From JBBROS01 sp965199595 (lineage in GTDB: Bacteria; Pseudomonadota; Alphaproteobacteria; Acetobacterales; Acetobacteraceae), in contig OZ241182.1 of NCBI GenBank assembly GCA_965199595.1, positions 992,001 to 1,056,000 on the forward strand: a stretch of 64,000 nucleotides of DNA, given 5' to 3'. This document shows, one piece after another, positions 7,139 through 14,230 of the stretch. Below the pieces are notes generated by a model that was not told where the DNA came from, ran no database searches, and saw only the letters and a list, made by a program, of their open reading frames with translations. A program made the position numbers and the translations under genes. How positions within the stretch are numbered: the stretch's first letter is position 1; each line of letters opens with the position of its first letter.

Positions 7139-9334
7139 ATGACCGATTATCTCACACGCTTGAACCCCGAGCAGCGGCAGGCGGTGGAATCCGTCGATGG
7201 GCCGGTGCTGGTGCTGGCGGGGGCGGGCACCGGCAAGACGCGGGTGCTGACGACGCGGTTCGCGCATATCCTGCTGAGCGGGCGGGCGGCGCCGGGCCAG
7301 GTGCTGGCGGTGACGTTCACGAACAAGGCGGCGCGGGAGATGCGCGAGCGGGTGGGGGCGCTGCTGGGGCGGCCGGCGGAGGGGCTCTGGCTGGGGACGT
7401 TCCATGCGCTGTGTGCGCGGATGCTGCGGCGGCATGCGGAGCTGGTGGGGCTGACGAGCGGGTTCACCATCCTGGATTCGGACGATCAGCTGCGGCTGCT
7501 GAAGCAGGTGCTGGAGGCGCAGCGGATCGACATGAAGCGGTGGCTGCCGCAGGTGCTGATGGGGATGATCCAGCGGTGGAAGGACCGCGGGGTGGTGCCG
7601 GACAAGGTGCCGGCCTCGGAGGAGGGGGATTTCGCGGGCGGGCTGTCGAAGGCGCTGTATGCGGCGTATCAGGCGCGGTTGCGGCAGCTGAACACCTGCG
7701 ACTTCGGCGACCTGCTGCTGCACATGACGGAGATCCTGCGGACGAGGCCGGAGATCCTGGCGGAGTATGGGCGGCGGTTCCGGTATATCCTGGTGGACGA
7801 GTATCAGGACACGAACCTGGTGCAGTACCTGTGGCTGCGGCTGCTGGCGCAGTCGCACAGGAACATCTGCTGCGTGGGGGATGACGACCAGTCGATCTAC
7901 TCGTGGCGGGGGGCGGAGGTGGAGAACATCCTTCGGTTCGAGAAGGACTTCCCGGGGTCGGTGATCGTTCGGCTGGAGCGGAACTACCGGAGCACGGCGC
8001 CGATCCTGGCGGCGGCGGCCGGGTTGATCGCGCATAACGAGGACCGGCTGGGGAAGACGCTGCGGTCCGGGTATGACGATGCGCCGGGGGAGCCGGTGCA
8101 GGTGGTGAGCCTGTGGGATTCCGACGAGGAGGCCCGGATGGTGGGGGAGCGGGTGGAGGCGCTGCGGCGGGAGGGGCACAGGCTGGCGGAGATGGCCATC
8201 CTGGTGCGGACCACGGCGCAGACCCGGGCCTTCGAGGAGCGGATGATCGTGCAGGGGACGCCGTACCGGATCATCGGAGGCTTGCGGTTCTATGAGCGGG
8301 CGGAGATCCGGGATGCGGTCGCGTACCTGCGGATGCTGCACCAGCCGGCGGATGACCTGGCCTTCGAGCGGATCGTGAACGTGCCGCGGCGGGGGGTGGG
8401 GGAGATTGCGCTGCGGAGCATGCACGAGGCGGCGCGGGCGCAGGGGGTGCCGTTGGCGGAGGCGGCGGAGGGGCTGCTGCGGGCCGGGGCGCTGAAGGGG
8501 AAGATGCGGGAGGGGCTGGGCAAGCTGTTCCAGGACTTCGCGCGCTGGCGGGCTTCGCTGGAGCGGGACGGGCATGTGCTGGTGCTGGCGACGCTGCTGG
8601 ACGAGAGCGGCTATACCGAGATGTGGCAGCAGGACAAGTCACCGGATGCGCCGGGGCGGCTCGAGAACCTGAAGGAGCTGGTGCGGGCTCTGGCGGACTT
8701 CGAGTCGCTGGCCGGGTTCCTGGACCATGTGAGCCTGGTGATGGAGAACGAGGAGAATGCCGAGGGGGATCGGCTGAGCATGATGACGCTGCATGGGGCG
8801 AAGGGGCTGGAGTTCGACACCGTGTTCCTGCCGGGGTGGGAGGAGGGGTTGTTTCCCAGCCAGCGGACGCTGGACGAGGGGGGGCAGAAGGGGCTGGAGG
8901 AGGAGCGGCGGCTGGCCTATGTGGGGCTGACGCGGGCGCGCAAGCTGGCGGTGGTGAGCTATGCGGCGAACCGGCGGCTGTATGCGAACTGGCAGAGCAG
9001 CATCCCGAGCCGGTTCGTCGAGGAGTTGCCGGAGGCGCATGTGGCGCGGGCCGGGTCTGCGGCGCTGCAGCGGGAGCAGCGGATGATCTCGGCGCCCAGC
9101 GTGTTCTCGGGTGGGCCGCTGGTGGCCCGGCGGGTGGGGGCGCCGAAGACGATCGAGGCCTGGGAGCAGCCGGGTCGGCCGGCGCGGGCGGATGCGCTGG
9201 TGGTGGGGACGCGGGTGTTCCACCAGAAGTTCGGCTATGGCCGGGTGCTGAAGGTGGAGGACGACCGGCTGGACGTGGAGTTCGAGAAGGCGGGGCAGAA
9301 GCGGCTGCTGGACCGGTTCGTGGAGAAGGCCTGA
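7139..9334 (+). CDS. uvrD: ATP-dependent DNA helicase, UvrD/PcrA type
   Basis: This is a superfamily 1A 3'-5' DNA helicase (731 aa) for nucleotide-excision and mismatch repair and removal of RecA or stalled complexes. Motifs in order are the Q motif LNPEQRQAV, Walker A GAGTGKT (28-34), TFHALCARML, Walker B VDEYQDTN near 218, motif III GDDDQSIYSWRGA, motif IV LERNYRS, LMTLHGAKGLEFDTVFLPG-type motif V and VGLTRARK motif VI. The C-terminus carries the compact FGYGRV...VEFEKAGQKRL domain of PcrA/UvrD that contacts RNA polymerase. The stop overlaps the prmA start (TGATG), which indicates coupling. Confidence 0.95.
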   Translation: MTDYLTRLNPEQRQAVESVDGPVLVLAGAGTGKTRVLTTRFAHILLSGRAAPGQVLAVTFTNKAAREMRERVGALLGRPAEGLWLGTFHALCARMLRRHAELVGLTSGFTILDSDDQLRLLKQVLEAQRIDMKRWLPQVLMGMIQRWKDRGVVPDKVPASEEGDFAGGLSKALYAAYQARLRQLNTCDFGDLLLHMTEILRTRPEILAEYGRRFRYILVDEYQDTNLVQYLWLRLLAQSHRNICCVGDDDQSIYSWRGAEVENILRFEKDFPGSVIVRLERNYRSTAPILAAAAGLIAHNEDRLGKTLRSGYDDAPGEPVQVVSLWDSDEEARMVGERVEALRREGHRLAEMAILVRTTAQTRAFEERMIVQGTPYRIIGGLRFYERAEIRDAVAYLRMLHQPADDLAFERIVNVPRRGVGEIALRSMHEAARAQGVPLAEAAEGLLRAGALKGKMREGLGKLFQDFARWRASLERDGHVLVLATLLDESGYTEMWQQDKSPDAPGRLENLKELVRALADFESLAGFLDHVSLVMENEENAEGDRLSMMTLHGAKGLEFDTVFLPGWEEGLFPSQRTLDEGGQKGLEEERRLAYVGLTRARKLAVVSYAANRRLYANWQSSIPSRFVEELPEAHVARAGSAALQREQRMISAPSVFSGGPLVARRVGAPKTIEAWEQPGRPARADALVVGTRVFHQKFGYGRVLKVEDDRLDVEFEKAGQKRLLDRFVEKA

Positions 9335-10242
9335 TGGTTCGGGGTGGGGCGCGGCGGCGGGCCGGGCCGTTGGAGACGGTGTTCGTCGATGTGCCGGAGC
9401 ATGCGCTGGAGGCTTATGAGGCGGCGTTCGATTCGGCCTGCGACACCATCGGGTTCTTCCTGACCGACGAGGATCTGCGGGTCTGGCGGGTGGAGGGGGT
9501 TCGCGACGCGGATGGGGATGATGCGCCGTTGCACCAGGCCTTGCTGGTGGCGGCGGCGGTTTCGGGGGTGGAGGCGGTGCTGGAGCGGGCGCCGACCGAG
9601 GCGGAGGGGTGGCTGGCGCGGACGGAGGCTTCGTTTCCGCCGTCCCGGGTGGGGCGGCGGTTCCTGGTGCGGGGGACGCATGATGCCGGACCTGAGGCGG
9701 TTGGGCTGGTGACGCTGACGCTGGATGCCGGGTTGGCGTTCGGCAGCGGGGAGCATGGGTCGACGCGGGGGTGTCTGCGGGCGTTCGAGGGTGTGGCGCG
9801 GCGGCTGGTCCCGGGCGGGCGGGTGCTGGATCTGGGGACGGGTTCGGGGATTCTGGCGATGGCGGCGGCGAAGCTGTTGCGGCGGCGGGTGCTGGCGACG
9901 GATATCGAGCCGTGGTCCGTGCGGGTGGCGGGGCAGAACGCGGCGGCGAACGGGGTGGGTGCGTTGGTCCGGGCGGTGCTGGCGGATGGGTGGCGGACGC
10001 CGGTGGTTCGGGCCGGGGGGCCTTATGGGCTGGTGTTCGCGAATATCCTGGCGCGGCCGTTGTGCCGGATGGCGCGGGACCTGGCGCTGAACCTGGTGCC
10101 GGGGGGGCGGGTGATCCTGGCCGGGTTGTTGCGGTCGCAGGTGCGGATGGTGCTGGCGGCGCACCGGCGGCAGGGGCTGGTGCTGGAGCGGGTGCTGACG
10201 GAGGGGCAGTGGGCGACCCTGGTGTTGCGGCGGCGGGGGTGA
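9334..10242 (+). CDS. prmA: Ribosomal protein L11 methyltransferase
   Basis: This is a SAM-dependent methyltransferase (302 aa) expected to trimethylate lysines and the N-terminus of ribosomal protein L11. The N-terminal substrate-recognition domain (residues 1-120) is followed by AFGSGEHGSTRGCL. The SAM site is DLGTGSGILAMAAAK (near 165), then ATDIEPWSVRVAGQNAAANG and the catalytic-loop VFANILARPL near 233. The start at 9334 overlaps the uvrD stop by one base. The open frame runs much further upstream inside uvrD but that part is a shadow. The C-terminal end abuts a decayed Doc toxin on the opposite strand. Confidence 0.93.
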   Translation: MVRGGARRRAGPLETVFVDVPEHALEAYEAAFDSACDTIGFFLTDEDLRVWRVEGVRDADGDDAPLHQALLVAAAVSGVEAVLERAPTEAEGWLARTEASFPPSRVGRRFLVRGTHDAGPEAVGLVTLTLDAGLAFGSGEHGSTRGCLRAFEGVARRLVPGGRVLDLGTGSGILAMAAAKLLRRRVLATDIEPWSVRVAGQNAAANGVGALVRAVLADGWRTPVVRAGGPYGLVFANILARPLCRMARDLALNLVPGGRVILAGLLRSQVRMVLAAHRRQGLVLERVLTEGQWATLVLRRRG

Positions 10243-10249
10243 GCGAGGG

Positions 10250-10504
10250 GCGTCGGCAGGTGCGAAGCCATGCCGCGAAGTCTGTTTCGTCGAGCTGTCG
10301 TGAGGCCAGGCGAATGACCTGTTCGACGGTTTCGCCTTCCGGTACCTGCAGTTCGACGCCGTTGAGTTTGAGGAAGGGGACGCGACTGCTCCAGGCTGTC
10401 CGCTTGTTGCCGTCGTTGAACGGGTGGTTGCTGGCGGGACCGAACGCATAGGCTGCGGCCAGGTCTGATTGGTCCAGGGTATCCGGGTCGGCACATCTCT
10501 CCGG
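10250..10504 (-). pseudogene. doc: Doc/Fic-type toxin remnant (C-terminal part)
   Basis: A frame with no start codon encodes the second half of a death-on-curing toxin. It reads LAAAYAFGPAS, then the Fic active-site motif NHPFNDGNKRTAW (10391-10429), then VPFLKLNGVEL and a final helix DETDFAAWLRT. Intact Doc proteins are about 125 residues and phosphorylate EF-Tu. Here the first half is absent, and an in-frame TAG at 10505-10507 closes the frame. No Phd antitoxin is present. The active-site motif is intact, so the truncation may be recent. The sequence just upstream is a tRNA 5' fragment on the other strand. Confidence 0.75.
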
Positions 10505-10516
10505 CTATGCTGCCGG

Positions 10517-10536
10517 GCCAGCCTAGCTCAGCTGGT
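10517..10536 (+). other. Fragment of a tRNA 5' end
   Basis: Twenty bases read like positions 1-20 of a bacterial tRNA: a seven-base acceptor strand GCCAGCC, then TA at positions 8-9 and the D-arm TAGCTCAGCTGGT. No D-stem closure, anticodon arm or T-arm follows, so this is not a functional tRNA. It may be a recombination scar, since tRNA genes are common integration targets. Confidence 0.55.
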
Positions 10537-10555
10537 CCGCCCGACAGGCGTTGCG

Positions 10556-11293
10556 TCAGCCGCGGCCGATGAACGGCATTTTCGTCGCCATGATGGTGAC
10601 GGTGGCGACGTTGGCTTCCAGGGGGAGGCTGGCGATGTGGACCACCATGTCGGCGACGTGGGCCACGTCCATGCGGGGTTCGGGCATCGTGGTGCCGTTG
10701 GGCTGCAGGACGCCGGCGGTCATGCGTTCGGTCATGGGGGTGACGGCGTTGCCGATGTCGATCTGGCTGGCGACGATGTCGAAGGGGCGGCCGTCCAGCG
10801 CCAGGCTTCTGGTGAGGCCGGTGATGGCGTGCTTGGTGGTGGTGTAGGCGATGCTGCCGGGGCGGGGGGCGTGGGCGCTGATGCTGCCGTTGTTGATGAT
10901 GCGGCCGCCCTGCGGGGACTGGTGACGCATGATGCGGAAGGCTTCGCGGGCGCAGAAGAAGCTGCCGTTGAGGTTGGCGCCGACGACGGTGAGCCATTGC
11001 TCGACGCCGAGTTCGTCGGGCGTGGTGGCGGGGTTGCCGGCGCCGGCGTTGTTGAACAGCAGGTCGAGCCGGGTCCAGCGCTGTTCGACGGTGGCGAAGG
11101 CGACGGCGACGGCCCGGGGGTCTGCCACGTCGGCCGGGAGGACGAGGAAGGCTTCGCTGCCGGCGGCGGTCTCGTGGAGGGCGTCCTCGCGGCGGCCGAT
11201 GAGGCCGACGTGCCAGCCGGCCTTGGCCAAAGCGTGCGCGGTGGCCCGGCCGACGCCGCTGCCGGCGCCGGTGACGACTGCGGTCCTGGTCAT
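10556..11293 (-). CDS. Short-chain dehydrogenase/reductase
   Basis: This is a classical SDR oxidoreductase (245 aa) with a Rossmann fold binding NAD(P). The cofactor motif GAGSGVGRAT sits at residues 9-18, LFNNAGAG near 83, the catalytic Ser in NNGSISAHAPRPGS, and the catalytic Tyr-Lys as YTTTK near 155. An Arg pair after the first beta strand (IGRRED) suggests NADP(H) preference. The substrate is unknown. The start is 57 bases downstream of the pheA stop on the same strand and may be co-transcribed with kdsB-pheA, although the hairpin pair in between argues for termination. Confidence 0.85.
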   Translation of the reverse strand: MTRTAVVTGAGSGVGRATAHALAKAGWHVGLIGRREDALHETAAGSEAFLVLPADVADPRAVAVAFATVEQRWTRLDLLFNNAGAGNPATTPDELGVEQWLTVVGANLNGSFFCAREAFRIMRHQSPQGGRIINNGSISAHAPRPGSIAYTTTKHAITGLTRSLALDGRPFDIVASQIDIGNAVTPMTERMTAGVLQPNGTTMPEPRMDVAHVADMVVHIASLPLEANVATVTIMATKMPFIGRG

Positions 11294-11309
11294 GCGCGGT
11301 GTTCTCCCC

Positions 11310-11366
11310 TGGGCGGCGGGTCAGTCCCCGCCTTGCTGGTTGCGGCGGGGTCAGTCCCCGCCTTGT
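11310..11366. repeat. Duplicated hairpin at the pheA 3' end
   Basis: Two near-identical copies of the motif GTCAGTCCCCGCCTTG lie 29 bases apart. The upstream part of each is G-rich, so each can fold as a short stem (GCGGGG or CGGG against CCCCGC, TCAGT-type loop). The right copy contains the pheA stop codon, and the left copy looks like a duplication of the pheA 3' end. The pair could act as a terminator for the minus-strand operon, but a T tract is lacking. Confidence 0.5.
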
Positions 11367-12190
11367 GTGTCGCGGAACGGTGCCCGCTTGTAGACGCCGA
11401 GCACTTTGGTCTCGCGCGTGAAGAACGACAACTCCTCGAGCGCGCGGCGGAGGCCGGGTTGTTCGGGGTGGCCGTCGACGTCGCACATGAACTGGGTGGC
11501 GGTGAACTGGCCGCCGACCATGTAGCTTTCGAGGCGGCTCATGTTGATGCCGTTGGTGGCGAAGCCGCCGAGCGCCTTGTAGAGGGCGGCCGGGACGTTG
11601 CGGACGCGGAAGACGAAGGTGGTCATGATGTTTTCGGTGACGGGCGTGGTGTGGAGCGGGTCCTGGGCGCAGATGTAGAAGCGGGTGGTGTTGTGGGCGG
11701 CGTCCTCCACGTTGGCGCGGAGGATGGTGAGGCCGTGGATCTCGGCCGCCAGGCTGGAGGCGACGGCGGCGTCCTCGTGGCGGTTCCAGGCGGCGACGAG
11801 CTTGGCGGAGCCGGCGGTGTCGGTCTCGATGACGGCGTCCACGCCGAGCTCGCGGATGATGCCGCGGATCTGGCCGAGGGCCACGGGGTGGGAGTGGATG
11901 CGGCGCACCTGGTCGATGGTGGTGCCGGGGATGGCGAGGAGGCAGTGCTCGACGCGCTGGAAGTGCTCGCCGACGATGGACAGGCCGCTGTCGGGCAGGA
12001 GCATGTGGATGTCCGGCACGCGGCCGGCGAGGCTGTTCTCGCAGGCGAGCATGGCGAGTTCGGCCCGGCCCTCCCGCACCGCGGCGATGGCGAGTTCGAA
12101 GGTTTCGCAGGGCAGGGTGGGCATGCCGGGGAAGGCGGCGCGGCAGGCGAGATCGGAATAGGCGCCGGGGATGCCCTGGAAGCTGATCAT
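11351..12190 (-). CDS. pheA: Prephenate dehydratase
   Basis: This is a monofunctional prephenate dehydratase (279 aa) that converts prephenate to phenylpyruvate for phenylalanine synthesis. The PDT domain begins ISFQGIPGAYSDLA. It continues with LACENSLAGRVPDI, VEHCLLAIPG, SHPVALGQ and the catalytic NTTRF motif near residue 170. A C-terminal ACT regulatory domain follows (FVFRVRNVPAALYKALGGFA with the phenylalanine-binding ESY as SRLESYMVG), so feedback inhibition by phenylalanine is expected. No chorismate-mutase domain is present. The start overlaps the kdsB stop in an ATGA arrangement, an association common in alphaproteobacteria. Confidence 0.95.
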   Translation of the reverse strand: MISFQGIPGAYSDLACRAAFPGMPTLPCETFELAIAAVREGRAELAMLACENSLAGRVPDIHMLLPDSGLSIVGEHFQRVEHCLLAIPGTTIDQVRRIHSHPVALGQIRGIIRELGVDAVIETDTAGSAKLVAAWNRHEDAAVASSLAAEIHGLTILRANVEDAAHNTTRFYICAQDPLHTTPVTENIMTTFVFRVRNVPAALYKALGGFATNGINMSRLESYMVGGQFTATQFMCDVDGHPEQPGLRRALEELSFFTRETKVLGVYKRAPFRDTQGGD

Positions 12191-12924
12191 GTGTGGTCTC
12201 CAAGCAGGCGGCGGGCGCGGGTGAGGTCCTGGGCGGTGTCGACGCCGAAGGGGGCGTGGTCGACGCGGGCGCAGGCGATGCGCATGCCGGCTTCCAGCGC
12301 GCGGAGCTGCTCGAGCTTCTCGCGGTGCTCGAGCGGGGATTCGGGGAGGCTGACGAAGCGGGCGAGGGCGGCGCGGCGGTAGGCGTAGATGCCGATATGG
12401 TGCCAGAGCGGGCCTTCGCCGGAGGGGATGGGGACGCGGCTGAAGTAGAGGGCGGGGGAGACGGCGCGGCCACGGTCGAAGGCGCAGGCGGCTTTGACGA
12501 CCTGGGGGGCGTGGCGTTCCTCCTCGGTTTCGATGGGGGCGACGAGGGTGCCGATGTCGATGGCCGGGTCGCTGAGGGAGGTGATGACGGCGCGGAGCTG
12601 GACGGCGGGCATGGTGGGGAGGTCGCCCTGGAGGTTGACCACGACGTCGTGGTGGCCTTGGGGGTCCAGCACGGCGAGGGCGGCGTGGACGCGGTCCGAG
12701 CCTGAGGGGAGGCTGGGGTCGGTCATGACGGCGGTGCCGCCATCGGCGCGGACGGCGGCGGCGATCTCCTCGTCGGCGCAGGCGACGGCGACGGGGCCGA
12801 TATCGGCTTCGCGGGCGCGGTCCAGCACGTGGAGGATCATGGCGCGGCCGGCGATGAGGGCGAGGGGTTTGCCGGGCAGGCGGGTGGAGGCCATGCGGGA
12901 GGGGATGACGACGATTGGGTTCAT
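12187..12924 (-). CDS. kdsB: 3-deoxy-manno-octulosonate cytidylyltransferase
   Basis: This enzyme makes CMP-KDO from CTP and KDO for the inner core of lipopolysaccharide, and acts in the cytoplasm (245 aa). It has the nucleotidyltransferase signature IPSRMASTRLPGKPL at residues 6-20, the VVNLQGDLP metal-binding loop, YFSRVPIPSG and HHIGIYAYRRAAL. The open frame extends 32 codons further upstream, but that extension is repeat-derived sequence. MNPIVVIPS at 12924 is the correct family start. Its presence supports a Gram-negative cell with KDO-containing LPS. It overlaps pheA by four bases. Confidence 0.95.
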   Translation of the reverse strand: MNPIVVIPSRMASTRLPGKPLALIAGRAMILHVLDRAREADIGPVAVACADEEIAAAVRADGGTAVMTDPSLPSGSDRVHAALAVLDPQGHHDVVVNLQGDLPTMPAVQLRAVITSLSDPAIDIGTLVAPIETEEERHAPQVVKAACAFDRGRAVSPALYFSRVPIPSGEGPLWHHIGIYAYRRAALARFVSLPESPLEHREKLEQLRALEAGMRIACARVDHAPFGVDTAQDLTRARRLLGDHT

Positions 12925-12996
12925 GGTTGGGGTCGTGTGGGGGGATCGGGGGCAGTTGTCAAAGCGGGTGCATCGGGGGTGCTGCGATCGCTGTTG

Positions 12997-13176
12997 CACC
13001 ACGAAGAGCACGAAGGGCACGAAGAAGGGGGATCGACCACGGAGACACGGAGTTCACGGAGGCCTCGTGCATGGACTGGGAGCCGCGCATTGGGCGCTGA
13101 TCGACTGCCGCTTTGCGGCTGGTTTTCAGGCGGACCTTGTCCCTGTGGCCTCTGTGCCTCTGTGGTGAGCCTTTGT
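12997..13176. repeat. Noncoding palindromic intergenic repeat, copy 1
   Basis: The stretch begins with CACCACGAAGAGCACGAAGG. It is followed by a unit of about 146 bases (13031-13176) that starts GATCGACCACGGAGACACGG and ends CTCTGTGCCTCTGTGG. Start and end are imperfect inverted repeats of each other, so the unit can fold as a long hairpin. The central part, ACTGCCGCTTTGCGGCTGG, is itself a small hairpin. Frames through it encode repetitive peptides and are not real genes. This type of 'ACCACGGAGACACGGAG' element is a known source of spurious proteins. Confidence 0.8.
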
Positions 13177-13193
13177 TCCCTGCCTTGCACGGG

Positions 13194-13370
13194 GGGGATG
13201 ACGACGATTGGGGTCGTGTGGGGGGATCGACCACGGAGACACGGAGTTCACGGAGGTCTCGTGCAGGATTTGGGAGCACCGCGTTGAGCGTCGATCCACT
13301 GCCGCTTTGCGGCTGGTTTCGGGACGCACTCCATCTCTGTGGCCTCTGCGTCTCTGTGGTGAACCTTTTT
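13194..13370. repeat. Noncoding palindromic intergenic repeat, copy 2, with a duplicated piece of the kdsB 5' end
   Basis: A second unit of about 146 bases (13225-13370) is nearly identical to copy 1 in its ends and its TGCCGCTTTGCGGCTGG core. The 30 bases before it (from 13194) repeat the start region of kdsB (GGGGATGACGACGATTGG), minus a short deletion that removes the start codon. A segmental duplication therefore reached from inside kdsB through copy 1. The whole 12925-13453 gap holds only these repeats and no gene. Confidence 0.78.
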
Positions 13371-13453
13371 CCTTCATCGCGGTGCATCTCCCCGCCCTGC
13401 ACGGGAGGGGGGAAGTGGGTGGCGTGGGGGCTTGAAGCGGGCATAATGCCGGC

Positions 13454-14230
13454 ATGACCGACCTTGACCCCTTTGTGGCTGCCGCGCTGGCTGCTGCCGA
13501 TGTTGCTGCCGCGGTGGTGCGGCCGTTCTACCGGGCGGGGGTGGGGGCGGATCTGAAGTCCGATGCGAGTCCGGTGACGATCGCGGACCGGACGGCGGAG
13601 CAGGCGATGCGGGCGGTGTTGTCGCACCGGTTCCCCGGGCATGGGATTTTGGGGGAGGAGTACGGGCTGGACCGGCCGGAGGCGCGGTATCGCTGGGTGC
13701 TGGACCCGGTGGATGGGACGCGGGCGTTCATCACCGGGCGGCCGATGTTCGGGACGCTGATCGCGCTGCTGGATGATGGGCGGCCGGTTCTGGGGGTGCT
13801 GGACCAGCCGATCAGCGGGGAGCGTTGGGTGGGGGTCGAGGGGCGGGCGACGGTGTTCGGCGGCGGGATGGGGCGGGTGGGGGTTCGGCCCTGTGCGGCG
13901 CTGGGGTTGGCGGAGCTGTCCTGTACTGCGCCGGAAATCTTTTCCGCGGATGAGACGGTGGCCTGGCGGCGGTTGCAGGGGGCGGTGCGGCGGACGAGCT
14001 GGGGTGGGGACTGCTATGCCTATGGGCTGGTGGCGCTGGGGGGGATCGACGTGATTGCGGAGGCCGGGTTGAAGCCCTGGGACTGGGCGGCGCTGGTGCC
14101 GATCCTGGCGGGGGCGGGCGGGTCGATGACGGGGTGGGATGGGGCGGCGTTGCACGAGGGGTGCGACGGCCGGGTCCTTGCGGTGGGGGACCGGGCTCTG
14201 CTGGGGCCGGCGATGGCGTTGCTGGCATGA
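13454..14230 (+). CDS. hisN: Inositol-monophosphatase-family phosphatase, probably histidinol-phosphatase
   Basis: This is a Mg2+-dependent phosphatase of the IMPase fold (258 aa). It is most like alphaproteobacterial HisN, which dephosphorylates histidinol phosphate in histidine synthesis. Metal ligands are visible in LGEEYG near 65, DPVDGTRAFITGRP near 83 (IMPase motif A) and PWDWAALVPIL near 206 (motif B). The TRAFITGRPMFGTLIAL wording matches HisN better than CysQ or SuhB. Other IMPase substrates remain possible because no his gene is adjacent. Its stop overlaps the ATG of the following binding-protein gene. Confidence 0.82.
   Translation: MTDLDPFVAAALAAADVAAAVVRPFYRAGVGADLKSDASPVTIADRTAEQAMRAVLSHRFPGHGILGEEYGLDRPEARYRWVLDPVDGTRAFITGRPMFGTLIALLDDGRPVLGVLDQPISGERWVGVEGRATVFGGGMGRVGVRPCAALGLAELSCTAPEIFSADETVAWRRLQGAVRRTSWGGDCYAYGLVALGGIDVIAEAGLKPWDWAALVPILAGAGGSMTGWDGAALHEGCDGRVLAVGDRALLGPAMALLA

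Noticed and set aside
12997..13450. ORFs rich in His-Glu-Thr-Arg repeats (for example TTETRSSRR-type peptides) across the intergenic repeats
   Set aside because: They translate the palindromic CCACGGAGACACGGAG repeats in several frames at once and have no start-site support. They are noncoding.
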